Shown: positions 26,942 through 37,580 of the stretch, piece by piece | Layout of the letters: every line of letters starts with the position of its first letter | Position numbering within the stretch: position 1 is the stretch's first letter | Position numbers and translations under genes: made by a program | Notes under the pieces: model-generated | Seen by the model: the letters and a program-made list of their open reading frames with translations, nothing else | Told to the model about the DNA's origin: nothing | Database searches by the model: none | Assembly: GCF_900110185.1 (NCBI RefSeq) | Contig: NZ_FOCT01000002.1 | Coordinates: 186,001 to 250,000, forward strand | Origin: Nitrosospira multiformis | GTDB taxonomy: Bacteria; Pseudomonadota; Gammaproteobacteria; Burkholderiales; Nitrosomonadaceae | Length of the DNA stretch: 64,000 nt | Reading direction: 5' to 3'

Positions 26942-27820
26942 GTGAAAAACTATACCCCAATGTTATTGGTTGTCCTTATCATCCTGTTTCTTGTGGCAAG
27001 CTCGTCACTGTATATAGTTGACCAGCGGCAGCAGGCGATTCTGTTCCAGTTGGGTGAAGTGGTGGATGTAAAGACATCTCCGGGTCTTTATTTCAAAATC
27101 CCGCTGGCGCAGAACGTGCGCTACTTTGACTCGCGCATTCTGACGCTGGATACGGCCGAGCCGGAACGCTTCATAACGTCCGAAAAAAAGAACGTTCTGG
27201 TGGATCTGTTCGTGAAGTGGCGTATCGTGGACGTCAAGCAATACTATGTCAGCGTGCGTGGGGACGAGATGCTCGCCCAGACGCGTCTGTCGCAAACGGT
27301 CAATTCCAGCTTGCGTGATGAATTCGGTAATCGGACAGTACATGACGTCGTGTCCGGCGAGCGCGACAAAATCATGGAAATCATGCGGCAAAAGGCCGAT
27401 GCGGATGCGCGTAAAATCGGAGTGGAAGTCGTGGACGTTCGTTTAAAGAGAGTAGACCTGCCGCAGGAAGTAAGTGAATCGGTCTATCGTAGAATGGAAG
27501 CTGAGCGGAAACGTGTGGCGAATGAACTGCGCTCGACCGGCGCCGCGGAATCTGAGAAGATTCGCGCAGATGCGGATCGCCAGCGCGAGGTCATTCTTGC
27601 CGAAGCCTACCGGAAAGCCCAGGAAATAAAGGGTGAAGGCGATGCGAAAGCGGCGAGTATTTATGCCAGCGCCTACGAGTCGAATCCGGAATTCTATTCC
27701 TTTTATCGCAGCCTCGACGCCTACACGGAAATCTTAAAAAACAAGAGCGATATCATGGTACTGGAACCGACCTCCGAGTTTTTCAAGTATATGAGGAATT
27801 CGGGGCGAGGAGGGAAATAG
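26942..27820 (+). CDS. hflC: HflC, membrane protease modulator (SPFH/band 7)
   Basis: Partner of HflK in the FtsH-associated complex. An N-terminal membrane helix (residues about 5-25) precedes the SPFH domain (VDQRQQAILFQLGEV...), and a helical C-terminal half includes EAYRKAQEIKGEGDAKAASIYA, given here as EAYRKAQEIKGEGDAK. It starts at GTG 26942 immediately after the hflK stop. 292 residues, normal. A long stem-loop follows the gene. Confidence 0.96.
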   Translation: MKNYTPMLLVVLIILFLVASSSLYIVDQRQQAILFQLGEVVDVKTSPGLYFKIPLAQNVRYFDSRILTLDTAEPERFITSEKKNVLVDLFVKWRIVDVKQYYVSVRGDEMLAQTRLSQTVNSSLRDEFGNRTVHDVVSGERDKIMEIMRQKADADARKIGVEVVDVRLKRVDLPQEVSESVYRRMEAERKRVANELRSTGAAESEKIRADADRQREVILAEAYRKAQEIKGEGDAKAASIYASAYESNPEFYSFYRSLDAYTEILKNKSDIMVLEPTSEFFKYMRNSGRGGK

Positions 27821-27823
27821 ATG

Positions 27824-27894
27824 TGTCGGTAGATACCTCATTCGGATGAAGCAGCCGTCTGGGAATACGGCTGGCTGCTTCGGGGCTACCGACA
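27824..27894. other. Large nested stem-loop after hflC
   Basis: TGTCGGTAG (27824-27832) pairs perfectly with CTACCGACA (27886-27894), and inside it GAAGCAGCCGT pairs with ACGGCTGGCTGCTTC with a small bulge. It begins 4 bp after the hflC stop. No T-tract follows, so this is either a processed 3' end, a mobile intergenic repeat, or a structured RNA between hflC and the DUF2065 gene. Confidence 0.5.
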
Positions 27895-28069
27895 GTAACT
27901 CCATGGGGTCGAATATCGCTCCTTGCTTTTCCAGTCTTTTTTCCTCGCTGTAAATGATCCCACATAGAGCGGCAACTCCTGGCAATTTCTCCAGCAAATT
28001 TCTGGGCATACACCGGCTTCGATGCCGGCTGATGCGGTAAGCCGTCCGGTCTGTTCGGGTTATTCCAAT

Positions 28070-28255
28070 ATGTGGGACACTCTGTTAATGGCCTTTGCAT
28101 TGATGCTGGTGCTTGAAGGACTGCTCCCCTTTCTGATGCCTGGTGCATGGCGTGAGGCTTTCAGAAAACTGACGGAAGCCGGCGACAACCAGATACGTTT
28201 TATCGGCTTGACCTCCATGCTGGTCGGGTTGCTCCTGCTCTATCTTGTGAAATAA
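28070..28255 (+). CDS. DUF2065-family small membrane protein
   Basis: A 61-residue protein with two hydrophobic helices (about residues 2-20 and 43-60) and the conserved middle PGAWREAFRKLTEAGDNQIR. Genes of this family sit between hflC and hisZ/purA in many betaproteobacteria, as here; the function is not known, though an association with the FtsH/HflKC complex is a reasonable guess. I chose ATG 28070 (MWDTLLMAF...), the standard start, rather than the longer frame from 28022. Confidence 0.85.
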   Translation: MWDTLLMAFALMLVLEGLLPFLMPGAWREAFRKLTEAGDNQIRFIGLTSMLVGLLLLYLVK

Positions 28256-28309
28256 TTCTTTCCATACCCTCCATACCCGCCTTTATCCTGTCTTGATCAC
28301 GACCCCGAC

Positions 28310-29491
28310 ATGAATATGAGTGCATGGGCTCTTCCCGAATACATTGAGGACATTCTCCCCGCCGAAGCGCTGAAGATAGAAATGATGCGCCGGCGTGTAT
28401 TGGACTGGTTGTTCGTGAATGGCTACGAACTCGTGGGCCCCCCGTTGCTGGAATATGTGGAATCGCTTCTCACTGGCAGCGGGGGGCAAATGAATTTGCG
28501 CGTGCTTAAGGTGGTGGATCAACTGAGCGGCCGCATGATGGGTTTGCGCGCCGACATGACGCCACAGGTAGCTCGCATCGATGCACACCTTCTGAACCGG
28601 AAGGGCATCACCCGACTTTGTTATGCGGGCAGCGTGCTGCACGCACGTCCATCGGGCCTGACCCGCACCCGGGAGCCCTTGCAGATCGGCGCGGAACTTT
28701 ACGGTCATCAGGGACTTGAAAGCGATCTGGAAATCCAGCGTCTGATGCTGCAATCTCTCGCAATCGCCGGTGTGGGAAACATACACCTGGATCTTGGCCA
28801 TGTCGCGGTATTTCGTGGCTTGATCAGAAGTACAGGTATTTCCCCCGACCTGGAAATGGAATTGTCCGGAGCCTTGCAGGGGAAGGATAAGGCAGCATTG
28901 AAAGAGCTCTGCGCCGGACTGAAAAAACAGGTGGATGCCTCGGTGCGGGAGGCGCTCCTGCTGCTACCCGAGCTCTACGGGGACGAGAATGTGTTGATGC
29001 TGGCGCGCAGCGCCCTCCCGCCCTACCCCGAAATCACGAAGGCGCTGGACGAACTCGAAATGGTAGCGGGCGAACTGAGCCCGCTCGTGGATACATTGGC
29101 ATTCGATCTTGCCGACTTGCGCGGATATCACTACCACAGCGGCATGGTCTTCGCCGCATATACCGACAATTGTCCCAATGCAATCGCAGTGGGTGGACGC
29201 TACGACGAGGTCGGAAAGGCATTCGGGAGAGCGCGACCCGCAACAGGTTTCAGCATGGATCTGCGCGAGTTATCCGGTTTGATGTCCTCGGACTCTTGTC
29301 CCAGAGGAATTCTGGCCCCTTTCATAAAGGAGGACAGAGTGCTGGAAAAGAAAATCGAACAGCTTCGTAACGAAGGCCAGATTGTGATAGTTGCCCTGCC
29401 GGGTCATGAAAATGACGTCGGCTCCTTCAATTGCGATAAAAAACTCGTATCGGAAAACGGTGTGTGGTCGATAGTGGATGCACTCATCTGA
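28310..29491 (+). CDS. hisZ: ATP phosphoribosyltransferase regulatory subunit
   Basis: A histidyl-tRNA-synthetase-like protein without aminoacylation function that assembles with short-form HisG to catalyse and regulate the first step of histidine synthesis. Class II core elements are visible (PLLEYVESLLTG, RADMTPQVARIDAH, ALPGHENDVGSF near the end), and the HisRS anticodon-binding domain is lacking. 393 residues, normal. ATG 28310 (or ATG 28316) begins the usual MSAWALPEYIEDILP. Its place before purA is the conserved betaproteobacterial order. Confidence 0.95.
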   Translation: MNMSAWALPEYIEDILPAEALKIEMMRRRVLDWLFVNGYELVGPPLLEYVESLLTGSGGQMNLRVLKVVDQLSGRMMGLRADMTPQVARIDAHLLNRKGITRLCYAGSVLHARPSGLTRTREPLQIGAELYGHQGLESDLEIQRLMLQSLAIAGVGNIHLDLGHVAVFRGLIRSTGISPDLEMELSGALQGKDKAALKELCAGLKKQVDASVREALLLLPELYGDENVLMLARSALPPYPEITKALDELEMVAGELSPLVDTLAFDLADLRGYHYHSGMVFAAYTDNCPNAIAVGGRYDEVGKAFGRARPATGFSMDLRELSGLMSSDSCPRGILAPFIKEDRVLEKKIEQLRNEGQIVIVALPGHENDVGSFNCDKKLVSENGVWSIVDALI

Positions 29492-29570
29492 ATGTCAGTC
29501 ATTAGCCAGCTTTAGGAAGGAAAGTCTTCCTCCCTTTACCTTTCAAACATTACAGAGGTTTAAACGTTAA

Positions 29571-30887
<1,317 letters not shown>

Positions 30888-30988
30888 CTGGAAAGCCTGT
30901 CGCCCGATAGGCAGAGAGGCAGAGGCAGACGGTGCAGGAACAGAAATCTCCGCCACACCCGCAGATTACCAGGACCAGTCGAACCAAT

Positions 30989-31423
30989 ATGAGTCTCTAC
31001 ATAGTACGTGCGGCAAGCTGGCAGGAAGACGCTCTGGCACTACGAGCAGTACGAGAGGCGGTTTTTATCAGGGAACAAGGAGTACCTGCGGAACTCGAAT
31101 GGGACGAGTTCGACGGCGTTTGCTTGCATCTGCTGGCGATGAATCCTTCAGGAAATCCGATAGGTACGGCAAGGTTGCTACCGGATGCTTCGATCGGACG
31201 CATGGCCGTGTTGAGGGATTGGCGTTGCAAAGGAGTGGGTAGCGCACTCATGGATCGGTTGCTGAAGGAAGCGGAAAACCGGCAGCTTCCTTCAGTTACC
31301 TTGAACGCGCAGACACACGCAACCGGGTTTTATAGCAAGTTTGGTTTTCAGCAGGCGGGACCGGAATTCCTGGATGCCGGAATTCCTCACGTGAAAATGA
31401 TGTTGCAATTTCGGCCGCGCTAA
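30989..31423 (+). CDS. GNAT-family N-acetyltransferase
   Basis: An acetyl-CoA dependent acyltransferase of about 144 residues with the family motif A (MAVLRDWRCKGVGSALMDRL, acetyl-CoA pyrophosphate loop R/KGVGSAL) and motif B (TGFYSKFGFQQAG). The N-terminal half (REAVFIREQGVPAELEWDEF) is typical of the ElaA/YjcF-type subgroup. The substrate cannot be told. I chose ATG 30989 (MSLYIVRAAS); the frame is open to GTG 30932 but those residues are not protein-like. It lies 101 bp after purA. Confidence 0.88.
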   Translation: MSLYIVRAASWQEDALALRAVREAVFIREQGVPAELEWDEFDGVCLHLLAMNPSGNPIGTARLLPDASIGRMAVLRDWRCKGVGSALMDRLLKEAENRQLPSVTLNAQTHATGFYSKFGFQQAGPEFLDAGIPHVKMMLQFRPR

Positions 31424-31522
31424 CGATAGAAGCGCCCTGAAACGCTAACCTGTCCCGTTCTCCTCCTTTTCGACGTTACAGATTAGACCCTGTAGCGGGC
31501 GGAGAAAATGGAAATCAGGAAA

Positions 31523-32878
31523 TCAAAACGGAACCATAAAATCAAGGGATAAAACCACTTGATCTTTATGCCCACCGAAGGGCCGATAATCGATGCCATG
31601 TAGTCCGTCGGCGGCATCGTAGCGAACGTTTGGACGAATATTGAACTGCTGCAACGGCTTCCAGTCGAGCTTCAGTCTCTTGGCCGCCCTCCAGTTCATG
31701 CCTACCGTAACTGCATAATAATCAGCCGGACTGCTGGTACTATTGCCAAGCTGATTGCGTCCAAGCGCATAACTGAATCCCCGATTGTCGGTGGCGGCAG
31801 CCACCCGTCCCGGTGAAAATACACGGAACCCGTCCCGGTCGCGGAACCACTCGGCCCGCACTCCGATCGTCAATTCCGGCATGAGGTCGTAATACAGATG
31901 GGTGTTGATGCCGTACCATTCGGCATCCTTGATCACGTTACTATAAAAGACATTATTCAGGAAAACATTTCCCGCGAAACCGTGGTCGTGTTGCAGCACA
32001 AAATGAGTCTTGTCGGTGAATTTATGCTTCAGCACGATGCTGTACAACATCCATGGTTCATCGCTGCGTGTCGAGGTTGCGCTGTAGGTTCCGCTGATAT
32101 TGGCCGACGTGCCCATATCCTCGCTGGTCCAGGTAATGCCCGCAATCCCCCCCCAATTGCCCAACTGCTTGTCGAACCCGCCGTCCCAGCCGCCGGTGGC
32201 GCTACCTGTGGTAACGCCCCCCATGAACGTCCAGTTTTGCGTGATCTTATAGTTGCCCAGCGCCCCGGTATGCGTGAATGGCTCTCCATACTGCATGGTA
32301 TAGGCATGAGTGTAAAAGAAATTGTCGGGCGCCGGTACCGACTCGTAGCCGATCGGAGTGTAAAAATGGCCTACCTTGACGTTCAATCCGTTCCCAACGG
32401 GAACATAGGCTTCGGCAAAAGCCTGCGGAAACGCAATCCCATAATATCGGGTTGAAGCGCAGCACACATCAAGATCCCAATTGCTTCTGTTTAAAGGCTG
32501 GCCTGTATTCACGTCGAATGCGGGAACGCCATAAGCCTGGGTAAAAATTGCATCCGTTCCGAACATGAAATCGATACGTCCCCCGAAATCCCAGGTGCTG
32601 CCCTCGGCTACCACGGGGCGTTGCACATAAATATTGAACTGGTTTAACTGAAATCGGTTGGAGCGGTCGGCAAATGTTACTGGACCATTGAAACCGGTGA
32701 GCTGGCTAGGATTGAAAGTCGCCCCGCCGTTGATCCAGCCGCCGAGTCTGATGCCATTGTCGTTGAACCATTCCAACGCGGTATTGGCGTAAGCGCTGGC
32801 GGGATTCTCGAGAGTTGTAAACAGGCTGACCGCAGAGGCGAAGATCATTCCTCTTCTGCGTTTCGGTAGGCGTTTCAT
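31523..32878 (-). CDS. Outer-membrane beta-barrel porin (BBP2/OmpL-like), copy A
   Basis: A 451-residue outer-membrane protein. A basic N-terminus and signal peptide (cleaving near ASAYA) precede a barrel with repeated amphipathic strands and C-terminal VVLSLDFMVPF ending in Phe. GGRIDFMFGTDAIFTQAYG, FAEAYVPVGNGLNVKVGHFY and APDNFFYTHAYT are features of the porin families annotated as putative beta-barrel porin-2. A CC pair (LDVCCASTRYYG) is kept in both copies and could be a disulfide or metal site. I chose ATG 32878, which has AGGGGAG before it; the longer frame reaches 32998. Paralogous to the gene at 33682-35010, with a lipoprotein gene between them. Substrate is unknown. Confidence 0.82.
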   Translation of the reverse strand: MKRLPKRRRGMIFASAVSLFTTLENPASAYANTALEWFNDNGIRLGGWINGGATFNPSQLTGFNGPVTFADRSNRFQLNQFNIYVQRPVVAEGSTWDFGGRIDFMFGTDAIFTQAYGVPAFDVNTGQPLNRSNWDLDVCCASTRYYGIAFPQAFAEAYVPVGNGLNVKVGHFYTPIGYESVPAPDNFFYTHAYTMQYGEPFTHTGALGNYKITQNWTFMGGVTTGSATGGWDGGFDKQLGNWGGIAGITWTSEDMGTSANISGTYSATSTRSDEPWMLYSIVLKHKFTDKTHFVLQHDHGFAGNVFLNNVFYSNVIKDAEWYGINTHLYYDLMPELTIGVRAEWFRDRDGFRVFSPGRVAAATDNRGFSYALGRNQLGNSTSSPADYYAVTVGMNWRAAKRLKLDWKPLQQFNIRPNVRYDAADGLHGIDYRPFGGHKDQVVLSLDFMVPF

Positions 32879-33162
32879 GATTGGCTCCCCTTGGCAAAAC
32901 ACTACCACGAAAATTGTTATTCTATTTGCAACGTAACATGAGATAAATAAAGAAAGTGTTATATTATTGTTAAGTATTTGTGAAGTTATCCTGCTCACTC
33001 ACAAAGAGATGGAGAATGAACGAAAGCGATGGAAGCGGCAGGCAGGAGCAGGTACTTATAACATTGGACGCTTGACAAAGTATCGGCAATTCAGTATTTT
33101 CAAGATTGGGTGTTTGTTCTCGCTCTGATGAGTACGTAATTAGCACTTAAAAAGAGGTACCC

Positions 33163-33600
33163 ATGAATAAAAGAACTTTTTTTTATGGCTTATCCCTGAG
33201 TTTAGTAGCCGCTTGCGCGCAGTTAAGCCCTCATGAAGCGGTTCAGAACACGAACGCACGCCGCGTCGTTCAGAACGCGCGAATGCGCGGCGATCACGAT
33301 GCCTTGAGCGAGTATTTTGAGGATGCAGCGCGAAAAATGCAGGCAAAGGCCGAGGAAGAGAAAAAGTTGCTGGACCACTACGAGGAAAAAAGCTATCTAT
33401 ATGGAAGGCGTGCCCAGGACCTGAAGGCTCATACTGCAGCTTTATTGCGTAAATATATGAAAAAAGCGGAAGAAAACATGATGCAGGCCGCTTTTCACCG
33501 GAAAGTGGCTCGAGAGCAGGCCCAGTCCGATCTCCACCCACGCCCGCTGCACGCAGTCCAAAGACATGGGGATGGACAGGATACCGGGCTCGTAGAATAA
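33163..33600 (+). CDS. Small lipoprotein with coiled-coil segment, unknown
   Basis: Not recognised. The 145-residue product has a lipoprotein signal (MNKRTFFYGLSLSLVAAC, lipobox LVAAC with Cys18) and a strongly charged helical middle (AARKMQAKAEEEKKLLDHYE..., residues about 60-120) that is likely a coiled coil; the last 30 residues are His/Gln-rich. It starts at ATG 33163 after AAAGAGGT. It stands on the opposite strand between two paralogous porin genes, so an association with the outer membrane or peptidoglycan (Lpp-like spacing) is possible but not shown. Confidence 0.65.
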   Translation: MNKRTFFYGLSLSLVAACAQLSPHEAVQNTNARRVVQNARMRGDHDALSEYFEDAARKMQAKAEEEKKLLDHYEEKSYLYGRRAQDLKAHTAALLRKYMKKAEENMMQAAFHRKVAREQAQSDLHPRPLHAVQRHGDGQDTGLVE

Positions 33601-33681
33601 CAGGCTGCGAGGCTATTTCCTATTGTCCAACCCTTACTTCCCTCCGCGATAAGCCAGTTTTTTCCAAAGCGCCCCCTCGCA

Positions 33682-35010
33682 TCAGAAGGGAATTATCGCA
33701 TCGAGGGAAAATATGATCTGATCCTTCTTGTTGTTGAAAGGCCGGATCGAATGGTCAATGCCGTCAGCACGGTCATAGCGGATATTTGGACGAATGTTCA
33801 GTTTTTGCATCGGCTTCCAGCCCAGCCGCAACCTTTTCGAGGGCTTCCAGTTCATCCCGAAGGTGATTTCATAGTAGTCCGCAGGCGCCGCGATCACGGC
33901 GGATGGGTCGCCTGCAAAACTGGTTCCGGTATGGTCGAGCGCAGCTACCACGCGAAAGGGCGAAGAGACGCGAAAACCGTCCCGGTCGCGGAACCATTCA
34001 CCGCGAATGCCCACCGAAAGGTCTTCCAACAGGTCATAATAGAGGTGAGTATTGATGCCATACCATTCGACATTCTTTGGCATCCCTCCCAGCAAAACAC
34101 CGCCGGCATAGCCGTGAACGTGGTGTAGAACCAGATGGGTTTTCGGTGTGATCCTGTGTTGCAGCACAATGTTGTACATTCCCCATGGTCTGTTGCTGCG
34201 GGTGGACGTCGCACTGTAGCTCCCCGTGATGTTGGCCGAAGTCCTTTTGTCGTCGCTGACCCAGGTAATACCGCCCAACCCTCCCCAGTTTCCCAGCTCT
34301 CTGTCAAATCCGCCATCCCAACCGCCGGTTGCGCTGCCGGTGACGACGCCACCCATTACCGACCAATTCCCGTTGACGGTATAGTTCCCTACGGCACCCG
34401 TGTGGGTGAATGGCTCCCCATTGTTAAAGGTATAGGCGTGAGTGTAAAAAAAATTGTCGGGTGCAGGAACGGTTTCATATCCTGTCGGCGAATAAAAATG
34501 ACCTGCCTTGATGTTCAAGCCATTACCCAACGGTATGTAGGCTTCGAGATACGCTTGCGGTAGCGCGATGCCGTACGTCCGTGTCGATGAACAGCATATA
34601 TTCAGATCCCAGTGGCCCCTATTCAAGACTTGACCGGTATTCACGTCGAATGGCGGAACACCGAAAGCCTGGGTATAGATCGCATCCGTGCCGAACATGA
34701 AATCGACACGCCCCCCGAGATCAAAAGCCTTGCCTTCCGTAACCACCGTGCGCTGGAGATATAGATTGAACTGATTCAACTGAAACCGGTTTGCGCGGTC
34801 GGCGAAGGTAACGGGGCCGTTGTATCCGTTGACGGGATTGCTGGGGTTATAGGTTGCCCCTGCATTGATCCACCCTCCCGCCCTTACACCGTTCTCCTTC
34901 AACCACCCTGCTATATCAACCGCCTGAACAATGCTGTTGCTCATGAAGATCAATAAAAAACAACCTACTCCGTACGGAATCCGGCTGCTGCGCTTTCGCA
35001 TGCATTTCAT
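33682..35010 (-). CDS. Outer-membrane beta-barrel porin (BBP2/OmpL-like), copy B
   Basis: Paralogue of the gene at 31523-32878 with near-identical blocks (GGRVDFMFGTDAIYTQAFG, APDNFFYTHAYTFNNGEPF, GINTHLYYDLLEDL, RDRDGFRV) and the same CC pair (LNICCSSTRTYG). A signal peptide (MKCMRKRSSRIPYG... cleaving near IVQA) leads into the barrel, which ends IIFSLDAIIPF. I chose ATG 35010, which has AAGGAAA upstream; ATG 35001 is an alternative. 442 residues. The two porins likely arose by tandem duplication, later separated by the lipoprotein gene. Transported compound is unknown. Confidence 0.82.
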   Translation of the reverse strand: MKCMRKRSSRIPYGVGCFLLIFMSNSIVQAVDIAGWLKENGVRAGGWINAGATYNPSNPVNGYNGPVTFADRANRFQLNQFNLYLQRTVVTEGKAFDLGGRVDFMFGTDAIYTQAFGVPPFDVNTGQVLNRGHWDLNICCSSTRTYGIALPQAYLEAYIPLGNGLNIKAGHFYSPTGYETVPAPDNFFYTHAYTFNNGEPFTHTGAVGNYTVNGNWSVMGGVVTGSATGGWDGGFDRELGNWGGLGGITWVSDDKRTSANITGSYSATSTRSNRPWGMYNIVLQHRITPKTHLVLHHVHGYAGGVLLGGMPKNVEWYGINTHLYYDLLEDLSVGIRGEWFRDRDGFRVSSPFRVVAALDHTGTSFAGDPSAVIAAPADYYEITFGMNWKPSKRLRLGWKPMQKLNIRPNIRYDRADGIDHSIRPFNNKKDQIIFSLDAIIPF

Positions 35011-35184
35011 TCTGAATTTTTCCTTAGCTCCCGGACACGGCTGTGAAACCTTCAAAACCGTTTTTTTACATGACTATATTCATCTGAATTGGACTATTGA
35101 AGGTTTAACACTGCAACCCGCGCAATACTCGATTTCGAGGGCGCACAAAACTTGTCGGGGATAAGCAGCCAGCGCTATCTGTTC

Positions 35185-36696
35185 TTATCCCAGGAATAAT
35201 TTGTAGGCCGGATTCTGGGTTTCGTCCCAATAACGATTGTCGAGTTGAGCGAGAAATGCCTTGAAATCTGCTTTCTCCTCCGGCGGCACCTCCATGCCAA
35301 CCAGCACCCGTCCATAGTCTGCCCCGTGATTACGGTAATGAAACAGACTGATATTCCAATGATTGCTCATGCTGTTCAGAAATTGCATGAGCGCTCCCGG
35401 ACGATCGGGAAACTCAAAACGATAGACGATTTCATTTTTAACATCACGTGCATGCCCGCCCACGAGGTGGCGAATATGCAATTTTGCCATTTCATTGTCG
35501 CTCAAATCCTCGGTGCGCAAGCCGTTGCTCTCCAGGTCCTTGATCAGTTTCGCCGCTTCCTCCCGGTTTTTTACCGACACCCCTACAAACACATGCGCCT
35601 CCTTCGGACCGGCAAAACGATAGTTGAACTCGGTGATACTTCTCGGTCCCAGCATTGCGCAGAACTTCTTGAAACTGCCGGGTTCCTCGGGAATCGTCAC
35701 CGCCATGACCGCTTCCCGCTGCTCACCCAATTCCGCCCGTTCGGATACATGTCGCAATCGGTCGAAATTCATATTCGCACCTGAGGCGATCGCAATCAGG
35801 TTCTTGCCGCGGATACCTTCCCGCTTTGCATAAGCCTTGGCCCCTGCAATCGAGAGCGCTCCCGAAGGTTCAAGTATGGCGCGCGTATCCTCGAACACAT
35901 CCTTGATTGCCGCACAGATGGCATCCGTATCTACAAGCAGGATCTCATCGACCAGTTCGCGGCATAAATGAAAAGTTTCCACCCCTACCTGCTTGACAGC
36001 GACCCCGTCTGCAAACAATCCGACTCGCGGCAACCGGACACGGCGGTTCTTTTTCAGCGACTGATACATGGAGTCGGCGTCGACGGGCTCCACACCGATA
36101 ATCCTGATTTCCGGATAGAGCCTTTTTACATAAGCCGCAACACCCGAAATCAACCCACCTCCACCGATGGGCGCGAATATCGCATGAATTTCCCCCGGAT
36201 GCTGGCGCAGTATCTCCATTCCGATCGTTCCCTGCCCGGCAATGACGTCGGGATCGTCATAGGGGTGTACGAACGTTACCTGGTTCTTTTCGGCGAATTC
36301 GTGTGCGTGCGCATAGGCTTCGTCATAGGAGTCACCATAGGAAACCACTGTTGCCCCGCGTGCCTCGACCGCCTGCAACTTGATCTGGGGCGTGGTGACA
36401 GGCATCACGATAGTTGCCCGACAGTTCAATCGCTGTGCAGCGAGGGCCACACCTTGCGCATGGTTGCCGGCAGAGGCCGTGACCACTCCGCGTTCGAGCG
36501 CCGCGGGAGAAAGCTTGACCATTTTGTTGTAAGCTCCCCGCACTTTGAACGAGAAAACATCCTGCACATCTTCCCGTTTCAGGAATAGCTGATTATTTAT
36601 ACGTGTGGACAGATTCGGCGCAAGCTCCAGAGGACTCTCTACCGCGACGTCATAAACCCGCGCGGTAAGAATTCTTTCGAGGTAACTATTCTTCAT
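35185..36696 (-). CDS. ilvA: Threonine ammonia-lyase, biosynthetic
   Basis: Deaminates threonine to 2-oxobutanoate, the first step of isoleucine synthesis. The PLP lysine lies in FSFKVRGAYNKM, the SAGNHAQGVAL loop binds the substrate carboxylate, and the PLP-phosphate loop GGGGL is present. The C-terminal ~180 residues hold two ACT-like regulatory domains (EEPGSFKKFCAMLG and FPDRPGALMQFL) that bind isoleucine and valine. Length of 503 matches the biosynthetic form. Its 138-bp divergent gap with rpiA holds both promoters. Confidence 0.97.
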   Translation of the reverse strand: MKNSYLERILTARVYDVAVESPLELAPNLSTRINNQLFLKREDVQDVFSFKVRGAYNKMVKLSPAALERGVVTASAGNHAQGVALAAQRLNCRATIVMPVTTPQIKLQAVEARGATVVSYGDSYDEAYAHAHEFAEKNQVTFVHPYDDPDVIAGQGTIGMEILRQHPGEIHAIFAPIGGGGLISGVAAYVKRLYPEIRIIGVEPVDADSMYQSLKKNRRVRLPRVGLFADGVAVKQVGVETFHLCRELVDEILLVDTDAICAAIKDVFEDTRAILEPSGALSIAGAKAYAKREGIRGKNLIAIASGANMNFDRLRHVSERAELGEQREAVMAVTIPEEPGSFKKFCAMLGPRSITEFNYRFAGPKEAHVFVGVSVKNREEAAKLIKDLESNGLRTEDLSDNEMAKLHIRHLVGGHARDVKNEIVYRFEFPDRPGALMQFLNSMSNHWNISLFHYRNHGADYGRVLVGMEVPPEEKADFKAFLAQLDNRYWDETQNPAYKLFLG

Positions 36697-36833
36697 CGAA
36701 ATGGGGTTGCGATTTTAAAGGTTGAGCATTTTAACATGTCGCGAAACTCTAAATGTCCAGCTTCATTGTTAAAATGGGCTGATAGTATTATGCTCATAAA
36801 CAATCAATATTTTTAGACATAAAAAATAACATC

Positions 36834-37493
36834 ATGAATCAGGACGAGCAGAAACGTGCGGCCGCGCATGCCGCTATTCAACATATTCCCGCAGGCTGCA
36901 TTGTCGGAGTGGGCACCGGCTCTACCGCCAACTACTTCATAGACGCACTGGCCGACATCAGAAGCAGGATCGATGGAGCGATAGCAAGTTCAGAAGCAAC
37001 CGCCCGGCGCCTCAGCGGGCATGGAATCGAGGTCATGGACCTGAACAATGTCGACGAGCTTCCGTTATATGTGGATGGCGCTGATGAGATAACGTCCCAT
37101 CTGCATATGATAAAAGGGGGTGGCGGAGCGCTGACCCGGGAAAAAGTCGTGGCCGCCGTGGCGAAAAAATTTATCTGCATTGCGGACCAAAGCAAGCTCG
37201 TGGATGTGCTCGGCAAATTTCCACTGCCCGTGGAGGTTATCCCGATGGCGCGCGGTTACGTGGCGCGCGAGATAATACGGCTGGGGGGGCAACCCATGCT
37301 CAGGCAGGGATTTACTACCGATAACGGTAACGTGATTCTTGATGTGCATGGCTTGCAGATCCTGAATCCCATTGAACTGGAGACGGAACTCAATCAGATC
37401 ACCGGCATCGTAACCAATGGCCTGTTTGCAAGACGCCCTGCGGATTTGCTGTTGCTGGGGAGCGAAGGAGGCGTTCGCACCATTGTTATCTGA
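36834..37493 (+). CDS. rpiA: Ribose-5-phosphate isomerase A
   Basis: Interconverts ribose-5-phosphate and ribulose-5-phosphate, used both in the pentose phosphate pathway and in the Calvin cycle of an autotroph. Signatures are [21 protein letters not shown] (catalytic Asp), [11 protein letters not shown] (catalytic Glu/Lys) and [11 protein letters not shown]. 219 residues, normal. It starts at ATG 36834 in an AT-rich leader. Confidence 0.97.
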   Translation: MNQDEQKRAAAHAAIQHIPAGCIVGVGTGSTANYFIDALADIRSRIDGAIASSEATARRLSGHGIEVMDLNNVDELPLYVDGADEITSHLHMIKGGGGALTREKVVAAVAKKFICIADQSKLVDVLGKFPLPVEVIPMARGYVAREIIRLGGQPMLRQGFTTDNGNVILDVHGLQILNPIELETELNQITGIVTNGLFARRPADLLLLGSEGGVRTIVI

Positions 37494-37580
37494 GGGAAGG
37501 CCAAAAATCAGTAGAATTGTCACAACGAACCGGCATTATCCTTTGTTATTTTTTGCTTTCAATCGATCCACAGGTGAGAA

